A stretch of 64,000 nucleotides of DNA from positions 1 through 64,000 of the forward strand of contig JAGZIW010000001.1 of the NCBI GenBank assembly GCA_018366035.1, in the 5' to 3' direction. Both the position numbers and the translations under genes were made by a program. Position 1 is the first letter of the stretch, and the number at the start of each line of letters is the position of its first letter. The stretch comes from Butyricicoccus pullicaecorum (GTDB lineage Bacteria > Bacillota > Clostridia > Oscillospirales > Butyricicoccaceae). This document shows, piece after piece, positions 1 to 7,380 of this stretch. The notes under the pieces were generated by a model that was not told the origin of the DNA, did not search any database, and saw nothing but the letters and a program-made list of their open reading frames with translations.

Positions 1-86
1 GTTCCCATTCCGAACACAGTAGTTAAGCTCATTAACGGTGAAAATACTTGGCTGGAGACGGCCCGGGAAAATAACACGGCGCGCAC
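1..86 (+). rRNA. rrf: 5S ribosomal RNA, 3' part (5' end outside window)
   Basis: The first bases match the conserved 5S core (CCGAACACAG, then GTTAAGCTC) and continue through the loop E/helix IV region to the 3' end near base 86, directly followed by a terminator. The 5' third lies before the window, so this is probably the end of a 16S-23S-5S operon. The exact 3' end is uncertain by a few bases. Confidence 0.85.
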
Positions 87-88
87 AT

Positions 89-121
89 AAAGCAGACCCG
101 AATGGGTCTGCTTTTTCCTTT
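89..121 (+). terminator. Intrinsic terminator of the rRNA operon
   Basis: Perfect 11-bp stem (AAAGCAGACCC with GGGTCTGCTTT, GAAT loop) followed by a T-rich tail, immediately after the 5S rRNA. The stretch from about 122 to 226 holds nothing I recognise. Confidence 0.9.
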
Positions 122-226
122 TTACAGGCAGAATGAATAGAATCTTGAGACGTGTCAAATGCTGTTTTAGAGGGTTAAGGATTGGTCTCTATTTATCTGT
201 AATTTGATGTCAGTAAGATTTAGATA

Positions 227-266
227 TAAAAAAGGCTTAAATCATTATTCCTAATGATTTAAGCCT
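227..266 (-). terminator. Terminator of tRNA-Arg
   Basis: Perfect 15-bp inverted repeat (233-247 with 252-266, loop TTCC). Read on the minus strand it is followed by TTTTTTATA, and it sits just downstream of the minus-strand tRNA-Arg. Confidence 0.9.
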
Positions 267-273
267 CGTATTT

Positions 274-350
274 TGGCACGCCCGAAGGGACTCGAACCCC
301 CAACATTCAGAACCGGAATCTGACGCTCTATCCAATTGAACTACGGACGC
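274..350 (-). tRNA. tRNA-Arg (anticodon CCG)
   Basis: A 77-nt cloverleaf on the minus strand: 7-bp acceptor stem, anticodon stem TCAGA/TCTGA with loop TTCCGGT placing CCG at positions 34-36, T loop TTCGAGT, and an encoded 3' CCA. It reads the CGG codon. A well-formed promoter lies directly upstream and a 15-bp terminator downstream, so it is a single-gene transcript. Confidence 0.95.
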
Positions 351-362
351 ATTTCTTTAATT

Positions 363-391
363 ATTATAACAAATCTACATACATTTGTAAA
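363..391 (-). promoter_or_regulatory. Sigma-A promoter of tRNA-Arg
   Basis: On the minus strand TTTACA (-35), 17-bp spacer and TATAAT (-10), with the -10 box ending 12 bases before the tRNA 5' end. Confidence 0.8.
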
Positions 392-485
392 GACTTTTGA
401 AGAATGGTTTTATAGCAGGGTGATTGACATTGTATGTAATTTCAGTTAGGATAAAGGAAGTAAACAGAAAGAAGAAGGCTTGTTT

Positions 486-1346
486 ATGCATAACAGAACA
501 AAAGAATGGATATTGGATTTACTCGCTGATATTGTGGGTGGGCTCTTATATGCGCTGGGAATTTATACCTTTGCTAAAACAGCAAATTTTGCTCCGGGCG
601 GCTTATCTGGTCTGGCATTGATTATGTATCATCTATGGGGACTGCCAATTGGTATCATGACGTTGGTGCTCAATGTACCCGTGATTTTGTTAAGTTATCA
701 TTTGCTTGGAAAAACTTTCTTACTAAAGAGTCTGCGCTCTATGGTTTTTTGCACGGTATGGGTTGACTTTATTTTACCCTTAACGCCTGCTTATTCGGGT
801 AGTCCATTACTCGCTGCACTATATTCCGGCGTATTTTTGGGTGCTGGATTGGGCGTTCTTTATATGCGTGGATCTTCTTCAGGGGGAACAGACTTTTTGA
901 CGGTTTCTGTCAAGGCAATTCACCCGCATTTATCTCTTGGTGCGGCAACGATGCTTATTGATTTGGTTATTATATTGATGGGCTGGCCAGTGTTTGGAAA
1001 TATTGATTCTGTGTTATATGGCATTATTGCAACTGCGGTGACCTCGATTGTGATCGATAAGGTTATGTATGGTGTGGGGGCTGGTAAGCTGGTCATTATT
1101 ATCACAAGCAAGGGCCAGCTGACCGCACAGCAGATTTCTAGGGCGTGTGGGCGAGGTTCTACACTGATTCGGGCAATTGGAACGTATACAGAGCAGGAGC
1201 GTCATGTGCTTTTGTGTGCATGTAATAAATCACAGGCATTTAAGGTACGTGCTGCTGCCCATGAAGTGGACGAAGATGCTTTTGTGATGATTACAGAAGC
1301 TAGTGAGGTTTATGGAGAAGGCTTTATTGAGGGAGAACATTTTTAA
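486..1346 (+). CDS. YitT family membrane protein (DUF2179 at C-terminus)
   Basis: Polytopic inner-membrane protein of 286 residues. About five hydrophobic segments fill residues 10-200 (YitT_membrane domain, with the family-typical GLYALGIYTFA-like first helix and a GSSSGGTD motif), followed by a soluble DUF2179 domain over the last 70 residues. Transported substrate is unknown for the family. The reading frame opens with TTG at 480, but the ribosome binding site GAAGAAGG (471-478) is correctly spaced for ATG 486, so I start there. Single gene with its own terminator. Confidence 0.9.
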   Translation: MHNRTKEWILDLLADIVGGLLYALGIYTFAKTANFAPGGLSGLALIMYHLWGLPIGIMTLVLNVPVILLSYHLLGKTFLLKSLRSMVFCTVWVDFILPLTPAYSGSPLLAALYSGVFLGAGLGVLYMRGSSSGGTDFLTVSVKAIHPHLSLGAATMLIDLVIILMGWPVFGNIDSVLYGIIATAVTSIVIDKVMYGVGAGKLVIIITSKGQLTAQQISRACGRGSTLIRAIGTYTEQERHVLLCACNKSQAFKVRAAAHEVDEDAFVMITEASEVYGEGFIEGEHF

Positions 1347-1351
1347 GAGAA

Positions 1352-1381
1352 AAGAAGGCTCCTAAAGAAGCCTTCTTTTTA
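1352..1381 (+). terminator. Terminator after the YitT gene
   Basis: Stem AAGAAGGCT/AGCCTTCTT followed by TTTTT. The tail is weaker on the minus strand but could also serve the converging minus-strand gene. Confidence 0.8.
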
Positions 1382-1398
1382 TAAGCAAGGGAGAATTT

Positions 1399-1728
1399 TT
1401 ATAACAGTACAGAGGAAGTATACTCTACCTTGATTCCATCATCTTTTGTGCGGCTGAATTTCGCCTTATTGCCGCTTCCATCATCAATTGTCATTTTTTC
1501 CAGCTTATAGCCTGTAAAAAAATCGACAGCGGGGCCTTCTACGAAAGCAGACCATTTCTGGCGCTTTTCCTGTGCTTCGGGTGGCAGATAGCAGCTCTCA
1601 GATGTATTTTCAGTCTTTACTGCGTTTTCAATGGTCTCTGGAATGACAGGGGATTCAGCTTCTGATACAGCAGATGCAGATTCCGTTACGTTGTCTGGAT
1701 TCGTAACTTCTATTATTTCTTCGTACAT
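1399..1728 (-). CDS. Small acidic protein of unknown function
   Basis: 109 residues, no signal peptide or membrane segment. The first 50 residues are rich in Glu, Ser, Thr and Val (low complexity, probably disordered); the rest looks folded (YKLEKMTIDDG and KFSRTKDDGIKVEY segments, likely beta strands). A ribosome binding site AAAGGA sits about 9 bases before the ATG at 1728. I do not recognise a family. Confidence 0.65.
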   Translation of the reverse strand: MYEEIIEVTNPDNVTESASAVSEAESPVIPETIENAVKTENTSESCYLPPEAQEKRQKWSAFVEGPAVDFFTGYKLEKMTIDDGSGNKAKFSRTKDDGIKVEYTSSVLL

Positions 1729-1881
1729 TATAAGAATTCCTTTCCAATAAATATGGTTTATTTCCGTTCTGCTGATACAATATCATGTTTTTTGAGAAAA
1801 TGCAAGCCTTTTGGTGCGAAATAGAAGGATTACCGTATGCCAGATGGAGACAGAAAAAAAGGAAAAAATCTGAAAAAATGC

Positions 1882-1910
1882 TTGACATTTATGAGCTGAT
1901 TGGATATACT
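1882..1910 (+). promoter_or_regulatory. Promoter of tRNA-Gln copy 1
   Basis: TTGACA, 17-bp spacer, TATACT, about 30 bases before the mature tRNA 5' end. Confidence 0.75.
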
Positions 1911-1940
1911 ATAATAGTCGCCGAAAGGTGATGCTTGAAT

Positions 1941-2014
1941 AGCCGGATTGTGTAATGGTAGCACGACAGACTCTGACTCTGTTTGTCTGGGTTCGAATCC
2001 TTGTCCGGCTGCCA
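1941..2014 (+). tRNA. tRNA-Gln (anticodon CTG), copy 1
   Basis: 74-nt cloverleaf with a perfect 7-bp acceptor stem (AGCCGGA/TCCGGCT), anticodon stem ACAGA/TCTGT, loop CTCTGAC giving anticodon CTG, and encoded CCA. The T stem CTGGG/CCTTG has a mismatch at pair 50-64. A near-identical copy lies at 27923-27996 and differs by one base at position 64. Confidence 0.95.
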
Positions 2015-2016
2015 CT

Positions 2017-2052
2017 AAAACCACTGATTTTAGAATCAGTGGTTTTCTTTTA
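2017..2052 (+). terminator. Terminator of tRNA-Gln copy 1
   Basis: 13-bp stem AAAACCACTGATT/AATCAGTGGTTTT, 4-nt loop, T-rich tail. Confidence 0.9.
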
Positions 2053-2082
2053 TCTCTAAGTGACATCATTGTCCACATCAAA

Positions 2083-2125
2083 CAAAGGGATTGTACACAG
2101 ATGTGTACAATCCCTTTGTTATTTA
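2083..2125 (-). terminator. Terminator after the DUF1015 gene
   Basis: Long near-perfect inverted repeat with arms ACAAAGGGATTGTACA and its complement. It abuts the stop codon of the minus-strand gene and has A/T tails on both sides, so it may act in both directions. Confidence 0.8.
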
Positions 2126-3433
2126 TTAAGGTATAATACGACGTGCTTCCATATAATAACGCTTTTCTTGCGCTTCGCCCATAGAGAATGTTTTGCGTGG
2201 AAGAACACCGTCTAAAATGATACCGCGGAACAAATCCTCCTTTTTCAAATCTGGAAGCAGAAAACCCATGTTGCGTGGATTTTGGGAGAGAGATGCGACA
2301 ACATCTGCACCATGAATATAATCAATAGAGGATTTGGGATTTTTTTCTAGGAAATCATCAAGGAAGTTTTGCAGTGTTGCAACCGGAAGTGCCCAAGGAG
2401 AATCTACAATGCAGAGCGTTACCGTTTCTCCGTCAAATGAGCAGGGGAAAGTCTGTACATTATTGCTGGGCGCATTGTCTGGACTTCCGCAATAAGCCAT
2501 GCCGCCATGCAGCCGGAAAAATTCATCAGCAGCCTGAAAAACCTCGCGCGGGTGAATGTGGAACAGGACGCGGTGAATCCCTTCGATTTGTATGCTTTCA
2601 TCATGAATGTTCACAAGCTCAGCCAGAACAAAGCGCGCAGGGTGGTTTTCCTGATCTTCAGGTGTGAGAGTGGTCTTGATACGTTCCCAGTTTGCTTTTG
2701 CGGTTGCCATAGAGTGGTTTCCATCTCCTACAGCATACGGGAGAACAGGGTATTCTTTGGTGAGTCCATATTTTTTGCGGAAAACCTCAGGATCTGACAG
2801 TGTATTGAGACGTTCTATCAGTGCTGTTGTTTCATTGCCTTGGGGCAAGAACCAACCGCTGCTATGTCCGCCGTCCAGCATCAAATCGGTATTGTATACC
2901 TGTTTTAGCTGTGACTTCAAAGTGAATAGAGGTTCTATGATGCTGCGCGAAGGATCGTCGATCAACAGCATGATATGTGGAAGCTCCAAAGACGCATCTT
3001 GACGTATGGAAAGACGGGGCGGAATCCGTTCTACAACTGTTTTTTCAGTGGGACGTATATAAGACTGGGAATTCTCTGCATAGTTATAGGCTTCCAAATC
3101 AAATGCCAGCAGGATACCATGGCGAATACCGGATTGGGTGGTGCGCTCTACGAGCATGATACCGTCTGCATATTCAGTCAAAGTACCGTCCTGTTGATAC
3201 TGCAGCATGGTCTGCTGAATGGCTTTGGTACGCTCTGCGATATCAGGCTGTTCCAGAAAGATTTCAGGAAGTGTCAAACGCAGAGTAGAGGGCGCATCTC
3301 GGACAATTTCATCTGCTTTTTGCCAGTAATCAGGCTGAGAGGTATATTGGTCACATGCAGTGACAGACCACTTAGACAAATCTATGGTATCATTGGGCAT
3401 GAGAAGTTTTGGAAGACGAACTGGTGTGTACAT
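2126..3433 (-). CDS. DUF1015 family protein
   Basis: 435-residue cytosolic protein resembling the DUF1015 family over its full length, with the family-like blocks CDQYTSQPDYW near the N-terminus, LMLIDD in the middle and an AVGDGNHS-type motif around residue 240. The biochemical role of the family is not established. The frame extends upstream to 3550, but GGAGG at 3441-3446 is placed 7 bases before the ATG at 3433, fixing the start at MYTPVRL. Single gene between its own promoter and terminator. Confidence 0.9.
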   Translation of the reverse strand: MYTPVRLPKLLMPNDTIDLSKWSVTACDQYTSQPDYWQKADEIVRDAPSTLRLTLPEIFLEQPDIAERTKAIQQTMLQYQQDGTLTEYADGIMLVERTTQSGIRHGILLAFDLEAYNYAENSQSYIRPTEKTVVERIPPRLSIRQDASLELPHIMLLIDDPSRSIIEPLFTLKSQLKQVYNTDLMLDGGHSSGWFLPQGNETTALIERLNTLSDPEVFRKKYGLTKEYPVLPYAVGDGNHSMATAKANWERIKTTLTPEDQENHPARFVLAELVNIHDESIQIEGIHRVLFHIHPREVFQAADEFFRLHGGMAYCGSPDNAPSNNVQTFPCSFDGETVTLCIVDSPWALPVATLQNFLDDFLEKNPKSSIDYIHGADVVASLSQNPRNMGFLLPDLKKEDLFRGIILDGVLPRKTFSMGEAQEKRYYMEARRIIP

Positions 3434-3838
3434 AAGAAAACCTCCAATATCGGGAATCGGCAGTGGCCATAAATGGGCAGTCCCACCGGATATCTTCATT
3501 TTAACAGGATACTGTGATAAAAGCAATAAATTGTAAAAAACTTCCTGCATGGCTTGTCAGAAGCACCGAACAGTCTTTAGAATTTGGGGGAGACTGTTGA
3601 TAATTTATATGATGGAATAGGCTGCTTGTACGAACTTGATCAATTATTTGTTTCCAAGAATCTATTTTGCGGCATGAATTGACCAATGATTTGTATTGTA
3701 AGCTGCTTTTTATGTTGAAAAAATGTGTGCATTGATTTTATCTTGTCATTATCGTTATACTGTACTGTTTACATTAGAAAACATAGATTGGGTGTTTGCG
3801 AAGCGGAGAATCAAATCATACAATATGATAATAATAAG
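3434..3838. other. Intergenic region, no gene; contains one probable promoter
   Basis: About 400 bases without a convincing gene. On the minus strand TTGCTT (3521-3526), 17-bp spacer and TAAAAT (3498-3503) probably drive the DUF1015 gene. On the plus strand TTGATT (3732-3737), 18-bp spacer and TATACT (3756-3761) point at the hairpin at 3839-3871. A 64-codon frame at 3723-3917 has no ribosome binding site and I take it as chance. Confidence 0.6.
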
Positions 3839-3871
3839 AAATGCTGGGCGATATTGCCCAGCATTTCTTAT
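3839..3871 (-). terminator. Terminator after the HAD phosphatase gene
   Basis: Stem AAATGCTGGGC/GCCCAGCATTT with a 6-nt loop; the gene's stop codon lies inside the stem. On the minus strand it is followed by CTTATTATTATC. The opposite side also has a T-containing tail. Confidence 0.7.
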
Positions 3872-4518
3872 AGCAAGTCTGCAAAAGATTCAATGTATCT
3901 ATGAGCAGTTTGCTTGATTTTTTCGCGATTTGGCAAAGAGAAGGGTTCTTCCACACCAACAGTGTAAAATCCGGCAGATTTTGCGCTCTGGATACCCAGT
4001 AAGATATCTTCATACACAACACATTTTTCAGGTGGAACACCAAGACGTTCAGCAGCGAGCAGATAGATATCTGGGAACGATTTATCGCGTGTAACCTCTT
4101 GAATGGTTGTGACACTTTGAAACAAATCAAATACACCCAGACGTTTGAGTGTTGGTGTAATCAGAGTATAGTCAGAGGCAGTGGCAGCTGCCATGGGAAT
4201 CTGATATGTATGTGCTTTTTCCAGAAATGCGCGCACATCAGGCTTTAGCATGACGTGATCACGGTATTCTGTGACTGCCATTGCATACCATTCTTCCATC
4301 AGCACCTTAGGGGATTCTGTAAGATGAAAACGGTCGATGGTGTATTGCGCAGCTTCTGCAAAGCTCAGATGTGCAATTGCCTGCGCATAGTCATCTGGTA
4401 CATCTATGCCGCGGCGTTTGAGAGAGATGATGTCTACCTGACGCCATACCCATAAAGAATCTAGAAGTGTTCCGTCAAGGTCAAAGATAAATCCTGAGAA
4501 GTCAAATAGATTTTGCAT
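3868..4518 (-). CDS. HAD-superfamily hydrolase (HAD-IA, beta-phosphoglucomutase-like)
   Basis: 216-residue cytosolic phosphatase or phosphomutase. It shows motif I DLDGT at 13-17 (nucleophile Asp13), a helical cap domain at about 20-85, motif II around TASD near residue 115, and motif IV EDILLGI near residue 165. Substrate cannot be read from sequence. Its start overlaps the end of thiM by 17 bases, so the two are co-transcribed and translationally coupled; a role in dephosphorylating a thiamine-related phosphate is possible but only inferred from context. Confidence 0.85.
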   Translation of the reverse strand: MQNLFDFSGFIFDLDGTLLDSLWVWRQVDIISLKRRGIDVPDDYAQAIAHLSFAEAAQYTIDRFHLTESPKVLMEEWYAMAVTEYRDHVMLKPDVRAFLEKAHTYQIPMAAATASDYTLITPTLKRLGVFDLFQSVTTIQEVTRDKSFPDIYLLAAERLGVPPEKCVVYEDILLGIQSAKSAGFYTVGVEEPFSLPNREKIKQTAHRYIESFADLL

Positions 4519-5335
4519 GGGATACCTCCGCGATTTTTAGATAAGGTTGTAAAGTTTGTGCATTGAAGTGACTGAGTGCATCTATTACAGCAATATGAAA
4601 GCTGCCAGTCCCTTTTTGTCCGTCAGTTTGATAAGCACATTCACCAGCGGCTGAAATCATGCCAAGTGCAGCAAGGGCCGCTGTCAGAGCATTTTCAGAA
4701 ACCGCTGCATAGGTACCACATAGGACTGAGGATACACAGCCCATGCCTGTAACACGCGAGAGCATTTCGTGTCCGCCTGATAAACGGTAGACGTGCTGTG
4801 TATCTGCGAGGATATCGATGGTACCGGTGATCGCAATTGTACAGGAAAAACGGTTGGCAAGAGCAAAAGCAAGCGCTTCACTATCTGTGATAGAGAGCGC
4901 AGTATTGTTGTCGATTCCACTTGCGGCAATCGGAAGCCCATAAATGCAGGCAGCTTCTGCGCGGTTGCATCGTAAAATAGAGATTGGCAGACATTCTAAA
5001 ATTTGCCGAACAGCATTTGCGCGGAATGGGGAAGCGCCGACTCCTACGGGGTCAAGTATGATCGGAATTCCAATATGGCTGGCCTGTTCACCGGAGCGCA
5101 GCATGGCATCTAGCTTCTGCGGCGATAACTGTCCAATATTCAGGACAAGCGCTTTGGCATGTGCAGTAATAGAGCCTGATTCTTCAGGGGCATCTGCCAT
5201 AATGGGAGATCCCCCAACCGCAAGGACGGCATTGGCGCAGTCGTTGATTGTAACCAAATTGGTCATACAATGTATAATGGGCATCTGTGTGCGCACACGG
5301 TCAATCAGTGCACACGCAGCAGAGGTGAGTTCCAT
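4502..5335 (-). CDS. thiM: Hydroxyethylthiazole kinase ThiM
   Basis: 277 residues, the normal length. ThiM phosphorylates 4-methyl-5-(2-hydroxyethyl)thiazole in thiamine salvage. Visible signatures are HCMTNLVTINDCANA near the N-terminus, the LDPVGVGAS segment near residue 95, and the nucleotide-site motif TGMGC near residue 195. No thiD, thiE or thiC is adjacent, so this is a salvage gene on its own with a HAD hydrolase. No TPP riboswitch is visible upstream, only a sigma-A promoter. Confidence 0.95.
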   Translation of the reverse strand: MELTSAACALIDRVRTQMPIIHCMTNLVTINDCANAVLAVGGSPIMADAPEESGSITAHAKALVLNIGQLSPQKLDAMLRSGEQASHIGIPIILDPVGVGASPFRANAVRQILECLPISILRCNRAEAACIYGLPIAASGIDNNTALSITDSEALAFALANRFSCTIAITGTIDILADTQHVYRLSGGHEMLSRVTGMGCVSSVLCGTYAAVSENALTAALAALGMISAAGECAYQTDGQKGTGSFHIAVIDALSHFNAQTLQPYLKIAEVSHAKSI

Positions 5336-5375
5336 AAACAGAGTGTCCTCCTATGCAGATATTTTGTCACAATCT

Positions 5376-5404
5376 ATTATATAAAGTAAATACAAACGCG
5401 TCAA
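5376..5404 (-). promoter_or_regulatory. Promoter of thiM
   Basis: Minus strand TTGACG (5399-5404), 17-bp spacer, perfect TATAAT (5376-5381). It lies about 40 bases upstream of the thiM start. Confidence 0.8.
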
Positions 5405-5494
5405 CCAAGTATGCAGTCAGACAAGGGTGTACACCTGTTAGGCATATCGGGGAATATCTAAGTATTGGATTGCGGGTATTGGCATATTTGCCTA

Positions 5495-5524
5495 TTGACA
5501 AAGTAGGGTGAAAGCGGATAGGAT
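5495..5524 (+). promoter_or_regulatory. Probable promoter of the formate/nitrite-type channel gene
   Basis: TTGACA, 18-bp spacer, TAGGAT, about 40 bases before the start codon at 5564. Confidence 0.55.
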
Positions 5525-5563
5525 AGAACAATCAAGGTGACTGAGAATGTGAGGGGAAGTCTT

Positions 5564-6184
5564 ATGAAAAAATTAGAACTGTATATATCATCAGTCTTGG
5601 CTGGAATGCTTATTGGAATTGCCGGAACGCTCTATATTGCGAGCGGGAAATCCTTTTTCGGTGCGGTGCTTTTTACAGTTGCATTGTTCACCATCTGTAC
5701 ACGAGGCATGGGATTATTTACCGGACGTGTCGGATATCTGTGGACGCAGTCCAGCAAGCTATCCTATATTGCAGAGTTGGGGACGATTTGGGTTGGAAAT
5801 TTAACGGGCTGTATTGTCTTGGGTGCAATGATTCGCTATGCAAAGCCTGCATATGTCGAGATGGCAGCGCAGGTGAGCAGCACAAAGCTTTCCCAGACAT
5901 TGGGGCAGACCTTCCTGCTTGCGGTACTATGTGGCATGCTCATGTTTATTGCAGTCGATCATTTCCGCACATGGCAGGGAGATTTCGGCAGGTTTTTAGG
6001 TATGCTGTTTTGTATCCCTGCATTTATTGTGGCCGGATTTGAGCACGTAGTTGCAGATATGTTCTATTTTGCGCTGGGGCTGTCCGCTGAGCAGATAGGA
6101 CAGGCAGTTTTGTTTTTGATTATTTGTTCACTTGGAAATTCTGTTGGCGCATGGCTGATCCCATGGGGAGAGCGGAAGGCGTAA
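5564..6184 (+). CDS. Short formate/nitrite transporter (FNT) family channel
   Basis: 206-residue integral membrane protein with about six hydrophobic segments. The GFEHVVADMFYF block near residue 160 corresponds to the FNT signature around the pore histidine (GFEHSVANM in FocA), and an ISS-AGMLIG N-terminal helix fits the family. FNT channels move small monovalent anions such as formate, nitrite or hydrosulfide. At 206 residues it is shorter than the usual 250-290. The frame opens with GTG 5537, but GAGGGGAAG (5551-5559) supports ATG 5564. Confidence 0.8.
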   Translation: MKKLELYISSVLAGMLIGIAGTLYIASGKSFFGAVLFTVALFTICTRGMGLFTGRVGYLWTQSSKLSYIAELGTIWVGNLTGCIVLGAMIRYAKPAYVEMAAQVSSTKLSQTLGQTFLLAVLCGMLMFIAVDHFRTWQGDFGRFLGMLFCIPAFIVAGFEHVVADMFYFALGLSAEQIGQAVLFLIICSLGNSVGAWLIPWGERKA

Positions 6185-6190
6185 CAAAAA

Positions 6191-6228
6191 GAGGGCGCTT
6201 GGGATTGTACCAAGGCGCCCTCCTTTTG
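6191..6228. terminator. Bidirectional terminator
   Basis: Stem GAGGGCGCTTGG/CCAAGGCGCCCTC with one bulge. T-rich tails on both strands, placed between the converging FNT gene and the small minus-strand gene. Confidence 0.85.
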
Positions 6229-6239
6229 CAAATGGAAAC

Positions 6240-6419
6240 TTAGAACATGTTGCCGACGTGCTTTGCAGTGTTGCTTACTGTGTTGCCAACCTGATGTGCG
6301 GCACGTTTGACCGAACGCTTGACAGATGGTGTGGACATTGCACTAGATGCCATGGCAGAAGCAACAGCGCCAACCGCAACGCCTGCGGCGAGACCAGAAA
6401 TGATGGGGGTAAGTTTCAT
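6240..6419 (-). CDS. Small Ala/Gly/Val-rich protein of unknown function
   Basis: 59 residues: an N-terminal hydrophobic segment (PIISGLAAGVAVGAVASAM) and a basic, Ser/Asn-rich C-terminus (VKRSVKRAAHQVGN). It resembles small single-pass or amphipathic envelope proteins, but I recognise no family. The frame begins at 6458; AGGAG placed about 10 bases before ATG 6419 argues for the later start. It converges with the FNT gene on a shared terminator. Confidence 0.55.
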   Translation of the reverse strand: MKLTPIISGLAAGVAVGAVASAMASSAMSTPSVKRSVKRAAHQVGNTVSNTAKHVGNMF

Positions 6420-6577
6420 GTTTTTCACGCTCCTTCTGTTTTCTAGTATGGCGCGCATTGACCATTTTACACAAACAAAATCTAGAAAAAATTTGTAAGA
6501 AGCTGACAGAAATTCTTTAGTTGCCGAAAATAAACAAAAATTTAAAAGAATTTCTTTTGCTTTTGTGCGAATACTGC

Positions 6578-6607
6578 TTTACAGAGGCAGGTCACTTGCG
6601 ATATAAT
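6578..6607 (+). promoter_or_regulatory. Promoter of the pyrR-pyrF-carA-carB operon
   Basis: TTTACA, 18-bp spacer, TATAAT, about 175 bases upstream of pyrR, leaving room for the attenuator leader. Confidence 0.75.
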
Positions 6608-6679
6608 AATAAAAACAAAAGCTCTTTAATTGGAATCTGTGAGTTCCCAAAGTGCGTCAGAAATCAAGTGTGAGTAATC

Positions 6680-6748
6680 GTTCTCAGGTATCATTCCGCC
6701 TGAGGGCTGGCTTCGTGCGGCTTCCGACCTTTGGGCGGAGGCTTTTTT
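6680..6748 (+). promoter_or_regulatory. pyr operon leader: terminator with competing antiterminator
   Basis: A 16-bp stem (6695-6710 with 6724-6739, one mismatch) is followed by GCTTTTTTG, an intrinsic terminator before pyrR. Bases 6680-6688 (GTTCTCAGG) can instead pair with 6699-6707 inside the terminator's 5' arm, giving a mutually exclusive 9-bp structure. A stretch near 6634 (AATCTGTGAG) loosely resembles the PyrR binding loop. Together with pyrR as first gene this fits PyrR/UMP-dependent attenuation. Confidence 0.7.
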
Positions 6749-6780
6749 GTTTTCATTGAGTGAGGGAGAGTGCTTTTATC

Positions 6781-7320
6781 ATGTCCCAACAGATTGCAGA
6801 GATTATGGACGAGCACAAGGTTCGGCGTGCGCTGACCCGAATTGCTTTTGAAATGATTGAAAAAAACCATGGCTGCCGCAGCCTGCTGCTGGCTGGTATA
6901 CAAACAAGAGGCGTACCGCTTGCTGAACGCCTTGCCGACAAGCTGGGAGAAGTAGAAGGTTTTCGACCGCCCGTACTGTCTTTGGATATCAGCCCATTTC
7001 GTGATGATGTGCCGCATACAGAGCCGCCGGATTTGCCGGATATTCCCGGGCTTTCTGGCTGTACAGTCATTATTGTGGACGATGTGCTGTATACAGGACG
7101 TTCGGCGCGCGCTGCTATTGAAGCGGTGTCCTGCATGGGACGCGCAGCGCGGATACAGCTTGCAGTCCTTGTAGATCGGGGACATCGGGAACTGCCGATT
7201 CGCCCTGATTATGTGGGAAAAAATCTGCCGACTGCACAAAATGAACATGTACACGTCAGCCTGCGGGAAACTGATGGCGAGGATCGCGTTACCATTGTAA
7301 AACGACAGCAAAGTGTATAA
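6781..7320 (+). CDS. pyrR: Bifunctional pyr operon regulator / uracil phosphoribosyltransferase PyrR
   Basis: 179 residues. PyrR binds the pyr leader RNA in the presence of UMP and promotes termination; it also has uracil phosphoribosyltransferase activity. The PRPP-binding motif VIIVDDVLYTGRS is at residues 96-108, and the LAGIQTRGVPLAERL block (38-52) and LVDRGHRELPI (130-140) are typical. I start at ATG 6781 (MSQQIAEIM), with GGGAGAG upstream; a GTG at 6760 in frame is too close to that site. It is preceded by an attenuator and leads the operon. Confidence 0.95.
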   Translation: MSQQIAEIMDEHKVRRALTRIAFEMIEKNHGCRSLLLAGIQTRGVPLAERLADKLGEVEGFRPPVLSLDISPFRDDVPHTEPPDLPDIPGLSGCTVIIVDDVLYTGRSARAAIEAVSCMGRAARIQLAVLVDRGHRELPIRPDYVGKNLPTAQNEHVHVSLRETDGEDRVTIVKRQQSV

Positions 7321-7380
7321 ATAAATTATTATGGTTGCGGCTCGGAACTTTTCGGGCTTGCGTGAAAGGAGAACGAAATT

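Noticed and set aside
3723..3917. 64-codon plus-strand frame in the gap between DUF1015 and HAD
   Set aside because: No ribosome binding site, and it runs through the terminator and coding end of the HAD gene.
5341..5530. TPP riboswitch before thiM
   Set aside because: Searched the leader for the CTGAGA and ACCTGATC-type conserved segments; neither is present, and the promoter is only ~40 bases from the start codon.
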